Shown in pieces: positions 35,500 through 44,545 of a stretch of 64,000 nt of DNA (the stretch's first letter is position 1; the number at the start of each line of letters is the position of its first letter). The stretch is from positions 310,001-374,000 of the forward strand of contig NZ_JACEHE010000004.1 in NCBI RefSeq assembly GCF_013778455.1, in the 5' to 3' direction. Origin of the DNA: Streptomyces himalayensis subsp. himalayensis (GTDB taxonomy: Bacteria; Actinomycetota; Actinomycetes; Streptomycetales; Streptomycetaceae). A program made the position numbers and the translations under genes. The notes beneath the pieces were generated by a model. The model saw nothing but the letters and a program-made list of their open reading frames with translations, was not told the origin of the DNA and searched no databases.

Positions 35500-36234
35500 G
35501 TGAACCTGTCAGACAGCCAGACAGGTGGCTCGGTGCCTCGTCGCGTCAGCGCGATGGAAGCGGTCCTGAACCACCTGCGCAGCGCCATCGAGCGCGGTGA
35601 CTACGCCGTGGGGGACAAGCTCCCCTCGGAAGCCGAGCTGTGCCGCCGGCTGGAGGTCAGCCGGCCCGTGCTCCGCGAGGCCCTCCGCGCCCTGCAGACC
35701 ATGGGCCTGACCGCCTCGCGCACCGGCAAGGGCACCTTCGTCATCTCCAACGGTCCGGTCGATGACCCCACCTTCGGTGACTACGCGGCGAGCGACCTCC
35801 TCGAGGTCCGCCGCCACGTCGAGATCCCGGTGGCGGGCTACGCGGCGGTGCGCCGTACGTCCGAGGACCTCGACCACCTCGCCCACCTGCTGGAGCGGAT
35901 GGAGCGCGAGACCGACACCACCGCATGGGTGGCGATGGACACGCTCTTCCATCTCGCCGTCGCCCAGGCGGCGCAGAACCCCGTCTTCCGCAAGGTGATC
36001 GAGGAGATCCGGGACGCTCTGGCCCGGCAGTCGACGTTCCTCAACGAACTCGGCGGACGGCGCGAGCAGTCCAACCGCGAGCACCGCGCGATCGTCGAGG
36101 CGCTGATCGACGGTTCCGAGCACGACGCGGTGGAGGCCATGTCCCACCACCTCGACCGGGTCGAGACGACCCTCACCGACATCGTGCGCCCCCCGCGCAC
36201 GGCCACACCCACGGAAGGCGGACCCGAGGCGTGA
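35500..36234 (+). CDS. FadR/GntR-family regulator of the amide amino-acid cluster
   Basis: A 244-residue transcription factor. The winged helix-turn-helix spans about 18-85 ([40 protein letters not shown]), and an FCD ligand-binding domain spans about 100-225 with [37 protein letters not shown] and [11 protein letters not shown], whose Asp and His residues bind a metal and a carboxylate effector. GTG 35500 is probably the first base of the mRNA. It overlaps the permease start by 4 bases, so it belongs to the same operon. A palindrome inside its first codons suggests autoregulation. The ligand is likely asparagine, aspartate or a related acid, inferred from the operon. Confidence 0.92.
   Translation: MNLSDSQTGGSVPRRVSAMEAVLNHLRSAIERGDYAVGDKLPSEAELCRRLEVSRPVLREALRALQTMGLTASRTGKGTFVISNGPVDDPTFGDYAASDLLEVRRHVEIPVAGYAAVRRTSEDLDHLAHLLERMERETDTTAWVAMDTLFHLAVAQAAQNPVFRKVIEEIRDALARQSTFLNELGGRREQSNREHRAIVEALIDGSEHDAVEAMSHHLDRVETTLTDIVRPPRTATPTEGGPEA
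35504..35526. promoter_or_regulatory. Nested palindromes in the first codons, probable operator
   Basis: CTGTCAGACAG (35506-35516) is a perfect 5-1-5 palindrome. It lies inside a larger inverted repeat, ACCTGTC (35504-35510) and GACAGGT (35520-35526). Short GTC/GAC palindromes are usual for FadR-type regulators. The site starts 4 bases into the coding sequence and would block elongation or initiation. Confidence 0.5.
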
Positions 36235-37724
36235 GCGAGCAGTCCCTTCAGGAAGACGCCATACGGACCGGGCCATCGGCCGGCCACGACGACGCCGGAA
36301 CCGGGCATGTCGGCGCCCGAACCGGGATTGTCGACGCCGGAGACGCGGGCTACAGCAAGTCGTTGAAGTCCCGGCACGTCAACATGATCGCCATCGGCGG
36401 CGCCATCGGCACCGGGCTCTTCCTCGGCGCGGGCGGCCGCCTCGCCGACGCAGGCCCGTCCCTCTTCGTCGCCTACGCCGTCTGCGGCGTCTTCGCCTTC
36501 CTCGTCGTGCGGGCGCTGGGCGAACTCGTCCTGTACCGGCCGTCGTCCGGCGCCTTCGTGTCGTACGCCCGCGAGTTCCTCGGCGAGAAGGGCGCATACA
36601 CGGCCGGCTGGATGTACTTCCTCAACTGGGCGACCACCGGCATCGCCGACATCACCGCGGTGGCCACCTACACGCACTACTGGGGCATGTTCTCGGACAT
36701 CCCGCAGTGGGTGATCGCGCTCATCGCGCTCGCCGTCGTGCTGACCGTGAACCTCATCTCGGTGAAGATCTTCGGCGAACTGGAGTTCTGGTTCGCCATC
36801 GTCAAGGTCGGCGCGCTCGTGATCTTCATGTGTATCGGCATCTTCCTGCTGGTCACCCAGCACCCCGTCGACGGCACCACCCCCGGCCCGTCCCTGATCA
36901 CCGACAACGGCGGCGTCTTCCCCAACGGCCTGCTGCCGATGCTGCTCATCGTCCAGGGCGTCGTCTTCGCGTACGCCTCCGTCGAGCTGGTCGGCGTCGC
37001 GGCGGGCGAGACCGAGAACCCCGAGAAGATCATGCCGAAGGCGATCAACTCCATCATGTGGCGCGTCGGTCTGTTCTACGTCGGCTCCGTGGTGCTGCTG
37101 TCGATGCTGTTGCCCTGGTCGTCGTACACCGCGGGTGAGAGCCCCTTCGTCACCGTGCTGTCCAACATCGGGATCCCGGCGGCGGGCGGCGTGATGAACC
37201 TCGTCGTGCTCACCGCGGCCATGTCGTCGCTCAACTCCGGTCTGTACTCCACCGGCCGCATCCTGCGCTCCATGGCGATGTCGGGCTCCGCACCGAAGTT
37301 CACCGGCGTCATGAGCCGCAGCCACGTCCCGTACGGCGGCATCCTGCTCACCAGCGGCGTCTGCGTCCTCGGCGTCGGACTCAACTTCGTGGTGCCTGCC
37401 GACGCCTTCGAGATCGTGCTGAACTTCGCGGCGATCGGCATCCTCGCCACCTGGGGCATGATCATGATCTGCCACCTGATGTTCTGGCGGAAGACGCAGA
37501 ACGGCGAGCTGTCCCGCCCCGGTTACCGGCTGCCCGGCTCGCCGTGGACCGAGATCGTCACGCTGGTGTTCCTCGCCTCCGTGCTGGTCCTGATGTACGC
37601 CGACGGCGGCGCCGGCCGTACGACCGTGCTGTGCCTGCCGCTGATCGTGGCGGCCCTGGTGGCCGGCTGGTACGGCGTACGCGGACGGGTCGCCCGTAGC
37701 AAGTCCTCCAAGGTGAATGTGTGA
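36231..37724 (+). CDS. ansP: L-asparagine permease (AAT-type)
   Basis: A 497-residue amino-acid transporter of the AAT/APC family. After a 45-residue polar head, [20 protein letters not shown] is the helix 1 signature. [40 protein letters not shown] and [21 protein letters not shown] are the other family motifs, and about 12 helices are seen. The GTG start overlaps the regulator stop (GTGA), and the stop overlaps the next gene in the same way. Substrate choice rests on the adjoining asparaginase, aspartase and glutaminase genes plus similarity to AnsP proteins. Confidence 0.9.
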   Translation: MSEQSLQEDAIRTGPSAGHDDAGTGHVGARTGIVDAGDAGYSKSLKSRHVNMIAIGGAIGTGLFLGAGGRLADAGPSLFVAYAVCGVFAFLVVRALGELVLYRPSSGAFVSYAREFLGEKGAYTAGWMYFLNWATTGIADITAVATYTHYWGMFSDIPQWVIALIALAVVLTVNLISVKIFGELEFWFAIVKVGALVIFMCIGIFLLVTQHPVDGTTPGPSLITDNGGVFPNGLLPMLLIVQGVVFAYASVELVGVAAGETENPEKIMPKAINSIMWRVGLFYVGSVVLLSMLLPWSSYTAGESPFVTVLSNIGIPAAGGVMNLVVLTAAMSSLNSGLYSTGRILRSMAMSGSAPKFTGVMSRSHVPYGGILLTSGVCVLGVGLNFVVPADAFEIVLNFAAIGILATWGMIMICHLMFWRKTQNGELSRPGYRLPGSPWTEIVTLVFLASVLVLMYADGGAGRTTVLCLPLIVAALVAGWYGVRGRVARSKSSKVNV

Positions 37725-38770
37725 ACCACGCAGTGTTGTACGGAAGTCCGGTGGCCGAGGCTCCTGTGATCCGGGAGCCCCTCCATGCCCCAGTCGCCCA
37801 CCTCATCCGCGGTGGGGTCGTCGAAGGCGTCCACTACGGCTCGGTCGTCGTCCTGGGCGCCGACGGAGCCGTGCGGTTCCAACTCGGTGACACCGAGGCC
37901 GCCTTCTATCCCCGCTCGGCGCTCAAGCCCGTGCAGGCCGTGGCGATGCTGCGGGCCGGACTGCCGCTCGACGGCGAGCTGCTCTCGCTGACCGCGGCCA
38001 GCCACTCCGGCGAGGAGCGCCATCTCGCCGGGACCCGGCGGATCCTGGAGCTGGCCGGCCTCGGCGAAGACGACCTGCGCAACGTGCCGGACCTGCCGTT
38101 CGACCCCGTTGTGCGGGAGGCCTGGGTGCGCGAGGGGCGGCTGCCGTCCCGGCTCGCCCAGAACTGCTCGGGCAAGCACGCGGCGATGCTGTACACGGCG
38201 AAGCTCAACGGCTGGTCGCTCGACGACTACCTCGACCCGGCCCACCCGCTCCAGCAGGCGATCGCGGAGATCGTCGAGGACCTCACGGGACAGCGCATCG
38301 CCCAGGTGACCGTCGACGGCTGCGGCGCGCCACTGTTCGCCGTCTCCCTGCAGGGGCTTGCGCGCGCCGCGGCCCGTATCGTCACCGCCCCGCCGGGCAC
38401 CCCCGAGGCGCGGGTGGCCGACGCGATGCGCGAGCACGCCGAGATGGCCTCGGGCTCCGGGCGCGACGTGGCCGCGCTGATGCGGGCGGTGCCGGGGCTG
38501 CTCACCAAGGACGGCTTCGAGGGCGTGCAGGTCGCGGCGCTGCCGGACGGCCGCGCCGTCGCCGTGAAGATCTCCGACGGCGCGGACCGGGCGCGCATAC
38601 CGGTGGCCGCGGCCGCCCTCGCCCGCTGCGGCGTCGACCCGGCGGCACTCGCGGAGTTCGCCACAGGGCCGCTGCTCGGCGGCGGCGCGGTGGTCGGTGG
38701 CGTCCGGCCGGCGCCCGCTCTCACCGACGACGTCCTCGCGGCCACGACGGCGGGCGCCGCGTACGCCTGA
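37721..38770 (+). CDS. ansA: Asparaginase, ReAV/asparaginase II family
   Basis: A 349-residue enzyme unlike the classical E. coli AnsA/B fold. It matches the Rhizobium etli-type family (PF06089): [16 protein letters not shown] holds the Ser-Lys pair, [11 protein letters not shown] the second serine, [10 protein letters not shown] the Cys and Lys, and [10 protein letters not shown] the second Cys of the zinc-binding set described for ReAV. It hydrolyses asparagine to aspartate and ammonia in the cytosol. GTG 37721 overlaps the permease stop by 4 bases. Aspartase follows 85 bases downstream, which would take the aspartate on to fumarate. The gene symbol is used for function rather than orthology. 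Confidence 0.9.
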   Translation: MNHAVLYGSPVAEAPVIREPLHAPVAHLIRGGVVEGVHYGSVVVLGADGAVRFQLGDTEAAFYPRSALKPVQAVAMLRAGLPLDGELLSLTAASHSGEERHLAGTRRILELAGLGEDDLRNVPDLPFDPVVREAWVREGRLPSRLAQNCSGKHAAMLYTAKLNGWSLDDYLDPAHPLQQAIAEIVEDLTGQRIAQVTVDGCGAPLFAVSLQGLARAAARIVTAPPGTPEARVADAMREHAEMASGSGRDVAALMRAVPGLLTKDGFEGVQVAALPDGRAVAVKISDGADRARIPVAAAALARCGVDPAALAEFATGPLLGGGAVVGGVRPAPALTDDVLAATTAGAAYA

Positions 38771-38855
38771 ACCGTCGCGGCGCGCGCGTGCGTCGGCTTC
38801 ACCCAGTGCCCGATCACCCCACTCCCGTAACTCCTACAGGAAGACCCTCACCGAG

Positions 38856-40283
38856 ATGACCGCCGCATCCCACCGCAGCGAACACGATCTGCTCGGGGAC
38901 CGCGACGTCCCCGCCGAGGCGTACTGGGGCATCCACACCCTGCGCGCCAAGGAGAACTTTCCCATCACGGGCACGCCGATCTCCGCCTACCCGCATCTGA
39001 TAGACGCGCTCGCCGCCGTCAAGGAGGCCGCCGCCCGCGCCAACGAGGAGCTCGGCCTGCTGGCTCCGGACAAGGCGGCCGCCATCGTCGAGGCCTGCCG
39101 GGAGATCCGGGACGGAAAGCTGCACGACCAGTTCGTCGTCGACGTCATCCAGGGCGGCGCCGGCACCTCGACGAACATGAACGCCAACGAGGTCGTCGCC
39201 AACCGGGCGCTGGAACTCCTCGGGCATGCCAAGGGCGAGTACGAGTACCTGCACCCCAACGAGGACGTCAACCTCGGCCAGTCGACGAACGACGTCTACC
39301 CGACCGCAGTCAAGATCGCCACGGTCTTCGCGGTGCGCGGCCTGCTGAAGGCCATGGCCGTGCTGCAGGATGCGTTCGCCCGCAAGGCCGTCGAGTTCCG
39401 CGATGTGCTGAAGATGGGCCGTACGCAGCTGCAGGACGCGGTGCCCATGACGCTCGGGCAGGAGTTCTCCGCGTACGCGGTGATGCTGGACGAGGACCGC
39501 AGCCGCCTCGCCGAGGCCGTCGAACTCGTCCACGAGATCAACCTCGGTGCCACCGCGATCGGCACCGGCCTCAACGCCCCCGCCGGATACGCCGAGTCGG
39601 CGCGCCGCCACCTCGCAGAGATCACCGGTCTCCCGCTGGTGACCGCCGCGAACCTGGTCGAGGCCACGCAGGACTGCGGCGCCTTCGTCCAGATGTCGGG
39701 TGTGCTCAAGCGGATCGCCGTCAAGCTCTCCAAGAGCTGCAACGACCTGCGGCTGCTCTCGTCCGGTCCGCGTGCGGGCCTGGGCGAGATCAACCTGCCG
39801 CCGGTGCAGGCCGGTTCGAGCATCATGCCCGGCAAGGTCAACCCGGTCATCCCCGAGGTCGTGAACCAGGTCGCCTTCGAGGTGATCGGCAACGACGTCG
39901 CCATCACGATGGCCGCCGAGGCCGGGCAGCTCCAGCTCAACGCCTTCGAGCCGATCATCCTGCACTCCCTGTCCGAGAGCATCACCCACCTCCGCGCCGC
40001 CTGCCTGACGCTCGCCGAACGCTGCGTCGAGGGCATCACCGCCAACACCGAGGTGCTGCGCGCCACCGTCGAGAACTCCATCGGCCTGGTCACCGCGCTC
40101 AACCCGCACATCGGCTACACCGCGGCCACGGCCATCGCGAAGGAAGCCCTCACCACCGGACGCGGCGTCGCCGAACTCGTCCTGGAGAAGGGCCTGTTGC
40201 CTGCCGACCGCCTCGCCGCGCTGCTGAGCCCGGAGCGGGTCGCGGGCACCGGTGCGGGCGCCGACGTGCCCCTGCCGGGCTGA
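38856..40283 (+). CDS. aspA: Aspartate ammonia-lyase (aspartase)
   Basis: A 475-residue fumarase/aspartase superfamily enzyme, starting at ATG 38856 (an AGGAAG motif lies 18 bases upstream, so the site is weak). Family motifs seen are AGTSTNMNANEV, NLGQSTNDVYPTA and the signature loop GSSIMPGKVNPVIPE, with the catalytic serine in SSIMPGK. The N-terminal EHDLLGDRDVPAEAYWGIHTLRA favours aspartase over fumarase. It converts aspartate to fumarate and ammonia. It is fourth in the amide-catabolic gene set and is followed by a 14-base-pair hairpin before glutaminase. Confidence 0.95.
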   Translation: MTAASHRSEHDLLGDRDVPAEAYWGIHTLRAKENFPITGTPISAYPHLIDALAAVKEAAARANEELGLLAPDKAAAIVEACREIRDGKLHDQFVVDVIQGGAGTSTNMNANEVVANRALELLGHAKGEYEYLHPNEDVNLGQSTNDVYPTAVKIATVFAVRGLLKAMAVLQDAFARKAVEFRDVLKMGRTQLQDAVPMTLGQEFSAYAVMLDEDRSRLAEAVELVHEINLGATAIGTGLNAPAGYAESARRHLAEITGLPLVTAANLVEATQDCGAFVQMSGVLKRIAVKLSKSCNDLRLLSSGPRAGLGEINLPPVQAGSSIMPGKVNPVIPEVVNQVAFEVIGNDVAITMAAEAGQLQLNAFEPIILHSLSESITHLRAACLTLAERCVEGITANTEVLRATVENSIGLVTALNPHIGYTAATAIAKEALTTGRGVAELVLEKGLLPADRLAALLSPERVAGTGAGADVPLPG

Positions 40284-40369
40284 ACCGGTCCGGCAGCCGA
40301 GTCGGCTCGCATGCCGCTGCCCCTGGGTGGCGGCAGAATGAGTCTGTGATTCGAACATGCGCGCAGTGC

Positions 40370-40403
40370 ATGCGCCCCGTGGGCGTCGTCCCGCGGGGCG
40401 CAT
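40370..40403 (+). terminator. Hairpin between aspartase and glutaminase genes
   Basis: ATGCGCCCCGTGGG (40370-40383), 6-base loop and CCCGCGGGGCGCAT (40390-40403), with one wobble pair. No T-run follows. It could end aspA transcription or act as a leader structure for the glutaminase gene. Confidence 0.55.
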
Positions 40404-40440
40404 CCGCCGTGCCGCACCGCCGTACGAAGCCGGAGTGACC

Positions 40441-41388
40441 GTGTCGCCGTCCTTGTCCTCCTCAACGACCTCCTCCTCGGCCTTTCAGCCGGTCCTGGAA
40501 CAGATCGCGGCCGACATCGCGGGAACGCCCGGCCGCGGCCGTCCGGCCGACTACATACCGGCACTCGCCTCGGTGGATCCGCGCCGCTTCGGCATGGCCG
40601 TCGCGGAACTGGACGGCACGGTGTACGGCGTCGGCGACTGGCGGCACCCCTTCTCCGCCCAGTCCATCACCAAGGCCTTCACCCTCGCCCTGGTGCTGTC
40701 CCGCGAGGGCGAGGAGCTGTGGGAACACGTCGGCCGGGAGCCCTCCGGCAACCCCTTCAACTCCCTGGTCCAGCTGGAGTACGAGAACGGGATCCCGCGG
40801 AATCCGTTCATCAACGCGGGCGCCCTCGTCGTCACCGACCGCCTCCACTCACTGACCGGCGACGCGGTCGGCACCCTGCGGGAGTTCCTGCGCGCAGAGA
40901 GCGGCAACCCTGATCTGACCTTCGACGAGGCCGTCGCCGCATCGGAGTCCGCGCACGGCGACCGCAATGCCGCCCTGGCCCACTTCATGGCGTCCTACGG
41001 CAACATCACCAACCCGGTCCCGGTGCTCCTGGACCAGTACTTCCGGCAGTGCTCGATCGAGGCCTCCTGCGCCGATCTCGCCCTCGCCGCCGGGTTCCTG
41101 GCCCGCCACGGCGTCCGCGCCGACGGCTCCGAACTGCTCACACGCAGCCAGGCCAAACAGGTCAACGCCGTCATGCTCACCTGCGGCACCTACGACGCGG
41201 CCGGCGACTTCGCCTACCGCGTGGGCCTGCCCGGCAAGAGCGGTGTGGGCGGCGGCATCATCGCGATCGTCCCCGGCCACTGCACCCTGTGCGTGTGGAG
41301 CCCCGGCCTCGACGAACGCGGCAACTCCGTGGCGGGCGTCGCGGCCCTGGACCGGTTCACGACCCTGACGGGGTTGTCGGTCTTCTGA
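40441..41388 (+). CDS. glsA: Glutaminase (serine-dependent beta-lactamase-like)
   Basis: A 315-residue glutaminase of the usual length. The active Ser-Lys pair is in SAQSITKAFTLAL; other conserved pieces are PSGNPFNSLVQLEYENGIPRNPFINAGA, NRNAALAHFMASYGNI-like DRNAALAHFMASYGN, LTRSQAKQVNAVMLTCGTYDAAG and GKSGVGGGIIAIVP. I chose GTG 40441 because GGAG at 40432-40435 lies 5 bases before it; the longer reading from 40357 runs through a hairpin. It hydrolyses glutamine to glutamate and ammonia. With asparaginase and aspartase upstream, the locus handles both amide amino acids. It may have its own promoter, since a hairpin separates it from aspA. Confidence 0.93.
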   Translation: MSPSLSSSTTSSSAFQPVLEQIAADIAGTPGRGRPADYIPALASVDPRRFGMAVAELDGTVYGVGDWRHPFSAQSITKAFTLALVLSREGEELWEHVGREPSGNPFNSLVQLEYENGIPRNPFINAGALVVTDRLHSLTGDAVGTLREFLRAESGNPDLTFDEAVAASESAHGDRNAALAHFMASYGNITNPVPVLLDQYFRQCSIEASCADLALAAGFLARHGVRADGSELLTRSQAKQVNAVMLTCGTYDAAGDFAYRVGLPGKSGVGGGIIAIVPGHCTLCVWSPGLDERGNSVAGVAALDRFTTLTGLSVF

Positions 41389-41450
41389 CGGTACGAGCAG
41401 TGTCAGCAGTCGGCGGACGACGTCGGAGTGCGGCGGCTGTGGGCCGGCAG

Positions 41451-41663
41451 CTAGGGCCTGTGTCGGAAGTGGCGCCTGCCTCGCGACGCCTGGCACGCAC
41501 GCTCGCCGCGTTGCCGAAATGCCCTAGTAGCTCCTCCCCCATTGCCTTAAGGGCATGGGAGGTGCCCCCATCGAGGACATTCCGGCGCCTTGCGATCGCA
41601 CGCGCCAGACGCCGCGAGGCCCGCCCTTCGGGCGAACGACGCCACTTCCGACACAGGCCCTAG
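41451..41663. mobile_element. MITE 1, 213 bases, non-coding
   Basis: Perfect 20-base terminal inverted repeats, GGCCTGTGTCGGAAGTGGCG (41455-41474) and its complement (41640-41659), are flanked on both sides by CTAG, a likely target duplication of the IS5 type (YTAR). Inner arms continue with imperfect pairing. The core contains CCCTAGTAGCTCCTCCCCCA, followed by TTGCCTTAAGGGCA. No transposase is encoded. Another element at 57427-57654 carries the same core in the opposite orientation with different ends. Confidence 0.85.
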
Positions 41664-41717
41664 GCGGCGGCCGGGCCGGGCAGGAATACGACCGCCGCGG
41701 CGCCGGTTGGCGCCCGT

Positions 41718-42416
41718 ATGGCAACTCTCGGACTGATCGGCAGCGGAAACATCGGCTCCACCCTGGCCAGGCTCGCGGTCGACGCCGGCCTTGACGTGGT
41801 GCTCAGCAACTCACGCGGACCGGAGACCCTGGCGGACCTGGTGGCGGAGCTCGGACCGCGGGCGCGCGCCGCGACGCCCGCCGAGGCGGCGGCCGCGGGG
41901 GACTGGGTGGTGGTCAGCATCCCGCTGAAGAACTACCGCCAGGTCCCGGTGGAACCCACGACCGGCAAGATCGTGCTGGACACGAACAACTACTATCCGG
42001 AGCGCGACGGGCGCATCCCCGAACTCGACGCGGAGGAGACCACCACCAGCGAGCTGCTCCAGCGACATCTGCCGGACGCAAAGGTGGTCAAGGCCTTCAA
42101 CAACATCTTCTTCAGGCATCTGGCCTCGCTCGCCCGGCCATCCGGCGCTCCCGACCGCTCGGCCCTGCCGATCGCTGGCGACGACCCCGAGGCAAGGGCG
42201 TCCGCGGTGGAGCTGCTCGACCTCCTCGGCTACGACGCCGTCGACGCGGGGACGTTGGCCGACAGCTGGCGCTTCCAGCGCGACACGCCCGCTTACGTCG
42301 TTCCGTACGCGAAGAATCCGCAGGGCCTCGGGATCTCGGCGGACGACCCGGGGGCGAGCGCCGATGCCGCGACGCTGCGAGCGGCTCTGGCCGCGGCCGA
42401 GCGCCCCGGCAGCTGA
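41718..42416 (+). CDS. NADPH-dependent F420 reductase-like dinucleotide-binding protein
   Basis: A 232-residue Rossmann protein. The dinucleotide-binding loop is LGLIGSGNIGSTLARLA at 4-20, followed by VVLSNSRGPETLADLV, where the Ser-Arg pair suits NADPH. The middle has VVVSIPLKNYRQVP and LDTNNYYPERDG, and KVVKAFNNI is the usual central signature of the F420-dependent NADP oxidoreductase-like family. Many such proteins in actinobacteria do not use F420, so the real substrate is open. No clear ribosome binding site precedes ATG 41718; the end of MITE 1 is only 54 bases upstream and may have displaced its original promoter. Confidence 0.82.
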   Translation: MATLGLIGSGNIGSTLARLAVDAGLDVVLSNSRGPETLADLVAELGPRARAATPAEAAAAGDWVVVSIPLKNYRQVPVEPTTGKIVLDTNNYYPERDGRIPELDAEETTTSELLQRHLPDAKVVKAFNNIFFRHLASLARPSGAPDRSALPIAGDDPEARASAVELLDLLGYDAVDAGTLADSWRFQRDTPAYVVPYAKNPQGLGISADDPGASADAATLRAALAAAERPGS

Positions 42417-42703
42417 CCCGCTCACCTCACCTCACCTCACCTCCCCCCGGACGCCGGACCGGGGCCCGTGAGGCGTATGCGTGTCGAACCCGGCGGCCTC
42501 TGCGGCGGTGAGGCCGCCGGTGAGGCCGCCCGCGGCGGAGCGCGGCGGACCGTTTGCCGGACCGGCAACATTTCTTGTGCCAGGTGCGACGGCGGGCGCA
42601 TGGTCGAGGCAGCGCAGACCCGCTACGCCAGGTCGGCGCATACGCCACGCAGGGCGCGACGTGCGCCACGCACGCCACGCACGACACGAAGGACGACACG
42701 CGG

Positions 42704-43339
42704 ATGACCGACGACAGCTTTTCGGCCGAGGAGTACTGGGACGGCCGGTACGCCGAGAGCGATCGCATGTGGAGCGGGAAGCCCAACCCCGTCCTGGTCC
42801 GGGAAGCGGCCGGCCTCCAGCCGGGCAGGGCCCTCGATCTGGGCTGCGGTGAGGGCGCCGACGCGATCTGGCTGGCCGGGCAGGGCTGGCAGGTCACCGC
42901 CGTCGACATCTCCCGCCTCGCTCTCGAACGCGCCGCCGCGCACGCCGCAGCGGAAGGCGTCGCCGACCGTATCGACTGGCAGCAGCACGACCTGGCCGCG
43001 TCCTTCCCGGACGGCGCCTTCGACCTCGTCTCCGCGCAGTTCCTGCATTCTCCCGTCGAGATGCCGCGGGAGAAGATCCTGCGGAACGCAGCCACGGCCG
43101 TCGCGCCCGGCGGAGTCCTGCTCATCGAAGGGCACGGCGGTTTCCCCGCCTGGGAGCACAATCACCATCCCGACCTGCACTTTCCGACGCCGGACGAGGT
43201 CATCGACGATCTCGGCCTGCAGGACGGGCAGTGGGAGGTTCTGCTCAGCGAGGAGCACGAGCGCATCCAGAACGACCCCGACGGACGCCCGACCACCAGA
43301 ATCGACAACACCGTCAAGGCCCGCCGCCTGCCCGCCTGA
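42704..43339 (+). CDS. Class I SAM-dependent methyltransferase
   Basis: A 211-residue enzyme. ATG 42704 follows AAGGAC. The start SFSAEEYWDGRYAESDRMWSGKPNPVL resembles TehB/thiopurine-type methyltransferases. Motif I is ALDLGCGEGADAIWLA, motif II AVDISRLALERA and motif III DLVSAQFLHSP. Substrate unknown; small thiols, tellurite or halide ions are known for relatives. Cytosolic. It stands alone between the reductase and a convergent HAD gene. Its last codons form the first half of a 49-base tandem repeat. The long frame upstream of 42704 is a CGCCACGCA-rich non-coding stretch. Confidence 0.85.
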   Translation: MTDDSFSAEEYWDGRYAESDRMWSGKPNPVLVREAAGLQPGRALDLGCGEGADAIWLAGQGWQVTAVDISRLALERAAAHAAAEGVADRIDWQQHDLAASFPDGAFDLVSAQFLHSPVEMPREKILRNAATAVAPGGVLLIEGHGGFPAWEHNHHPDLHFPTPDEVIDDLGLQDGQWEVLLSEEHERIQNDPDGRPTTRIDNTVKARRLPA

Positions 43340-43422
43340 CCCGAGAGGACCTGCGATCGCAGTCACCAGGGCGCGCCTGCCCGCCTGACCCAGGACGGCC
43401 TGCGATCGCAGTGACCAGGGCG
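43325..43422. repeat. 49-base tandem duplication spanning the methyltransferase stop
   Basis: Copy 1 (43325-43373) includes the last codons and the stop codon; copy 2 (43374-43422) repeats it with a few changes. Each copy contains the 12-base palindrome CTGCGATCGCAG followed by TSACCAGGGCG. It lies between convergent genes and may act as terminator. Confidence 0.8.
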
Positions 43423-43461
43423 CCCGGCCCGAGGCCCCGGTTCGCGCTGGTGACAGCGCGA

Positions 43462-44271
43462 TCACCGCGCACCCGCCGAGGAGAGCCGGTCGAGCAGGGC
43501 GGGCAGGTCCGCGAAGGAGTCCAGGACGTGGTCGGGGCTTCCGCTCGCGGCCCGATGGGTCTCGGGCAGGTACTTGCCCGTTCTGACGAGGACGCCGGTG
43601 ATTCCGGTGCGCTGCGCTGCGAGCACGTCGGACTCGATGTCGTCGCCGACCATCAGCGCCTCGCCGGGGCGCGCGCCGAGGCGCCCCAGCGCCGTCTCGA
43701 AGAACGCGCGTGCGGGTTTGCCGGTGATCTTGGCCTCCGTACGCGCGGCCCGCTCCAGGCCGAGCAGATACGCGCCCGTGTCCAACTGGAGCCCCTGGTC
43801 GGTACGCCAGTACAGATTGCGGTGCATGGCCACGAGCCGGGCTCCCTGCTGGAGATGCCCGAACACCCGGTTGAGCGAGGCATGGTCGAACTCGGGTCCG
43901 GCGCCGCCCACGACGACGACATCAGGCACGGTGTCCCTGTCGTCATCGTCGATGAGCGACACGCCCGCGAGGTCCTCGCGGATCTCACCGCTGTTGAGCA
44001 GGGAGCACCGCGCGCCGGGGAAGTGCTCGCCGAGAAATGCCGCGGTGACCGCGGGCGCGGTGAGGATGTTCTCGGCGTCGACGGGGAAGCCCTCCGCGGT
44101 GAGGGCATCCGCGATCGAGGCGCGGGTACGGGACGTCGTGTTGGTGATCAGGCTGACGGCCGGTCCGGATGCCCGTATGTGCCGCAGCGCTTCGACCGCG
44201 CCCGGTAGCGCCTTCCACGAGACGGTGAGCACACCGTCGATGTCGATCAGGACCGCGCGTACTGGCTCCAT
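43462..44271 (-). CDS. HAD-IIA family hydrolase (NagD-like)
   Basis: A 269-residue phosphatase with nucleophile motif LIDIDGVLTV (Asp10, Asp12), LITNTTSRTRASIADAL as the HAD-IIA cap entry (the Thr after Asn is motif II), GKPARAFFETAL for motif III and MVGDDIESDVLAAQRTGITGVLV for motif IV. NagD/pyridoxal-phosphatase-like enzymes remove phosphate from small metabolites such as nucleotides or sugar phosphates. Start ATG 44271 gives the standard length; the longer frame upstream has no homology features. It converges on the methyltransferase gene and shares the tandem-repeat zone. Confidence 0.9.
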   Translation of the reverse strand: MEPVRAVLIDIDGVLTVSWKALPGAVEALRHIRASGPAVSLITNTTSRTRASIADALTAEGFPVDAENILTAPAVTAAFLGEHFPGARCSLLNSGEIREDLAGVSLIDDDDRDTVPDVVVVGGAGPEFDHASLNRVFGHLQQGARLVAMHRNLYWRTDQGLQLDTGAYLLGLERAARTEAKITGKPARAFFETALGRLGARPGEALMVGDDIESDVLAAQRTGITGVLVRTGKYLPETHRAASGSPDHVLDSFADLPALLDRLSSAGAR

Positions 44272-44545
44272 GCAAGGACGATACGACCCCGGGTCGCGGC
44301 ACCCGAATGGCCGCCAGCGCCTGCGAGGAACACGTCGTCGCCGTCGCGGCCGCCCGTATGCGGGTTCTCGGCGCGGCAGCCGCCCGGATACGCCGCGTCC
44401 CGGGTGTGTCCGCCGCGCGTGCAAACGGACTATCGCGACATTTCACCATGTTGCTGGCTAATATCTCTGGGGCGGGGAGGTGCCGACAGGCCCGTCAACA
44501 CACCGAGAATCGACCCGGGAATCCGGCCGCACCAGTAGGACGGAC

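Noticed and set aside
41524..41794. Small frames inside MITE 1
   Set aside because: They cross the terminal repeats and have no protein features; the element is non-coding.
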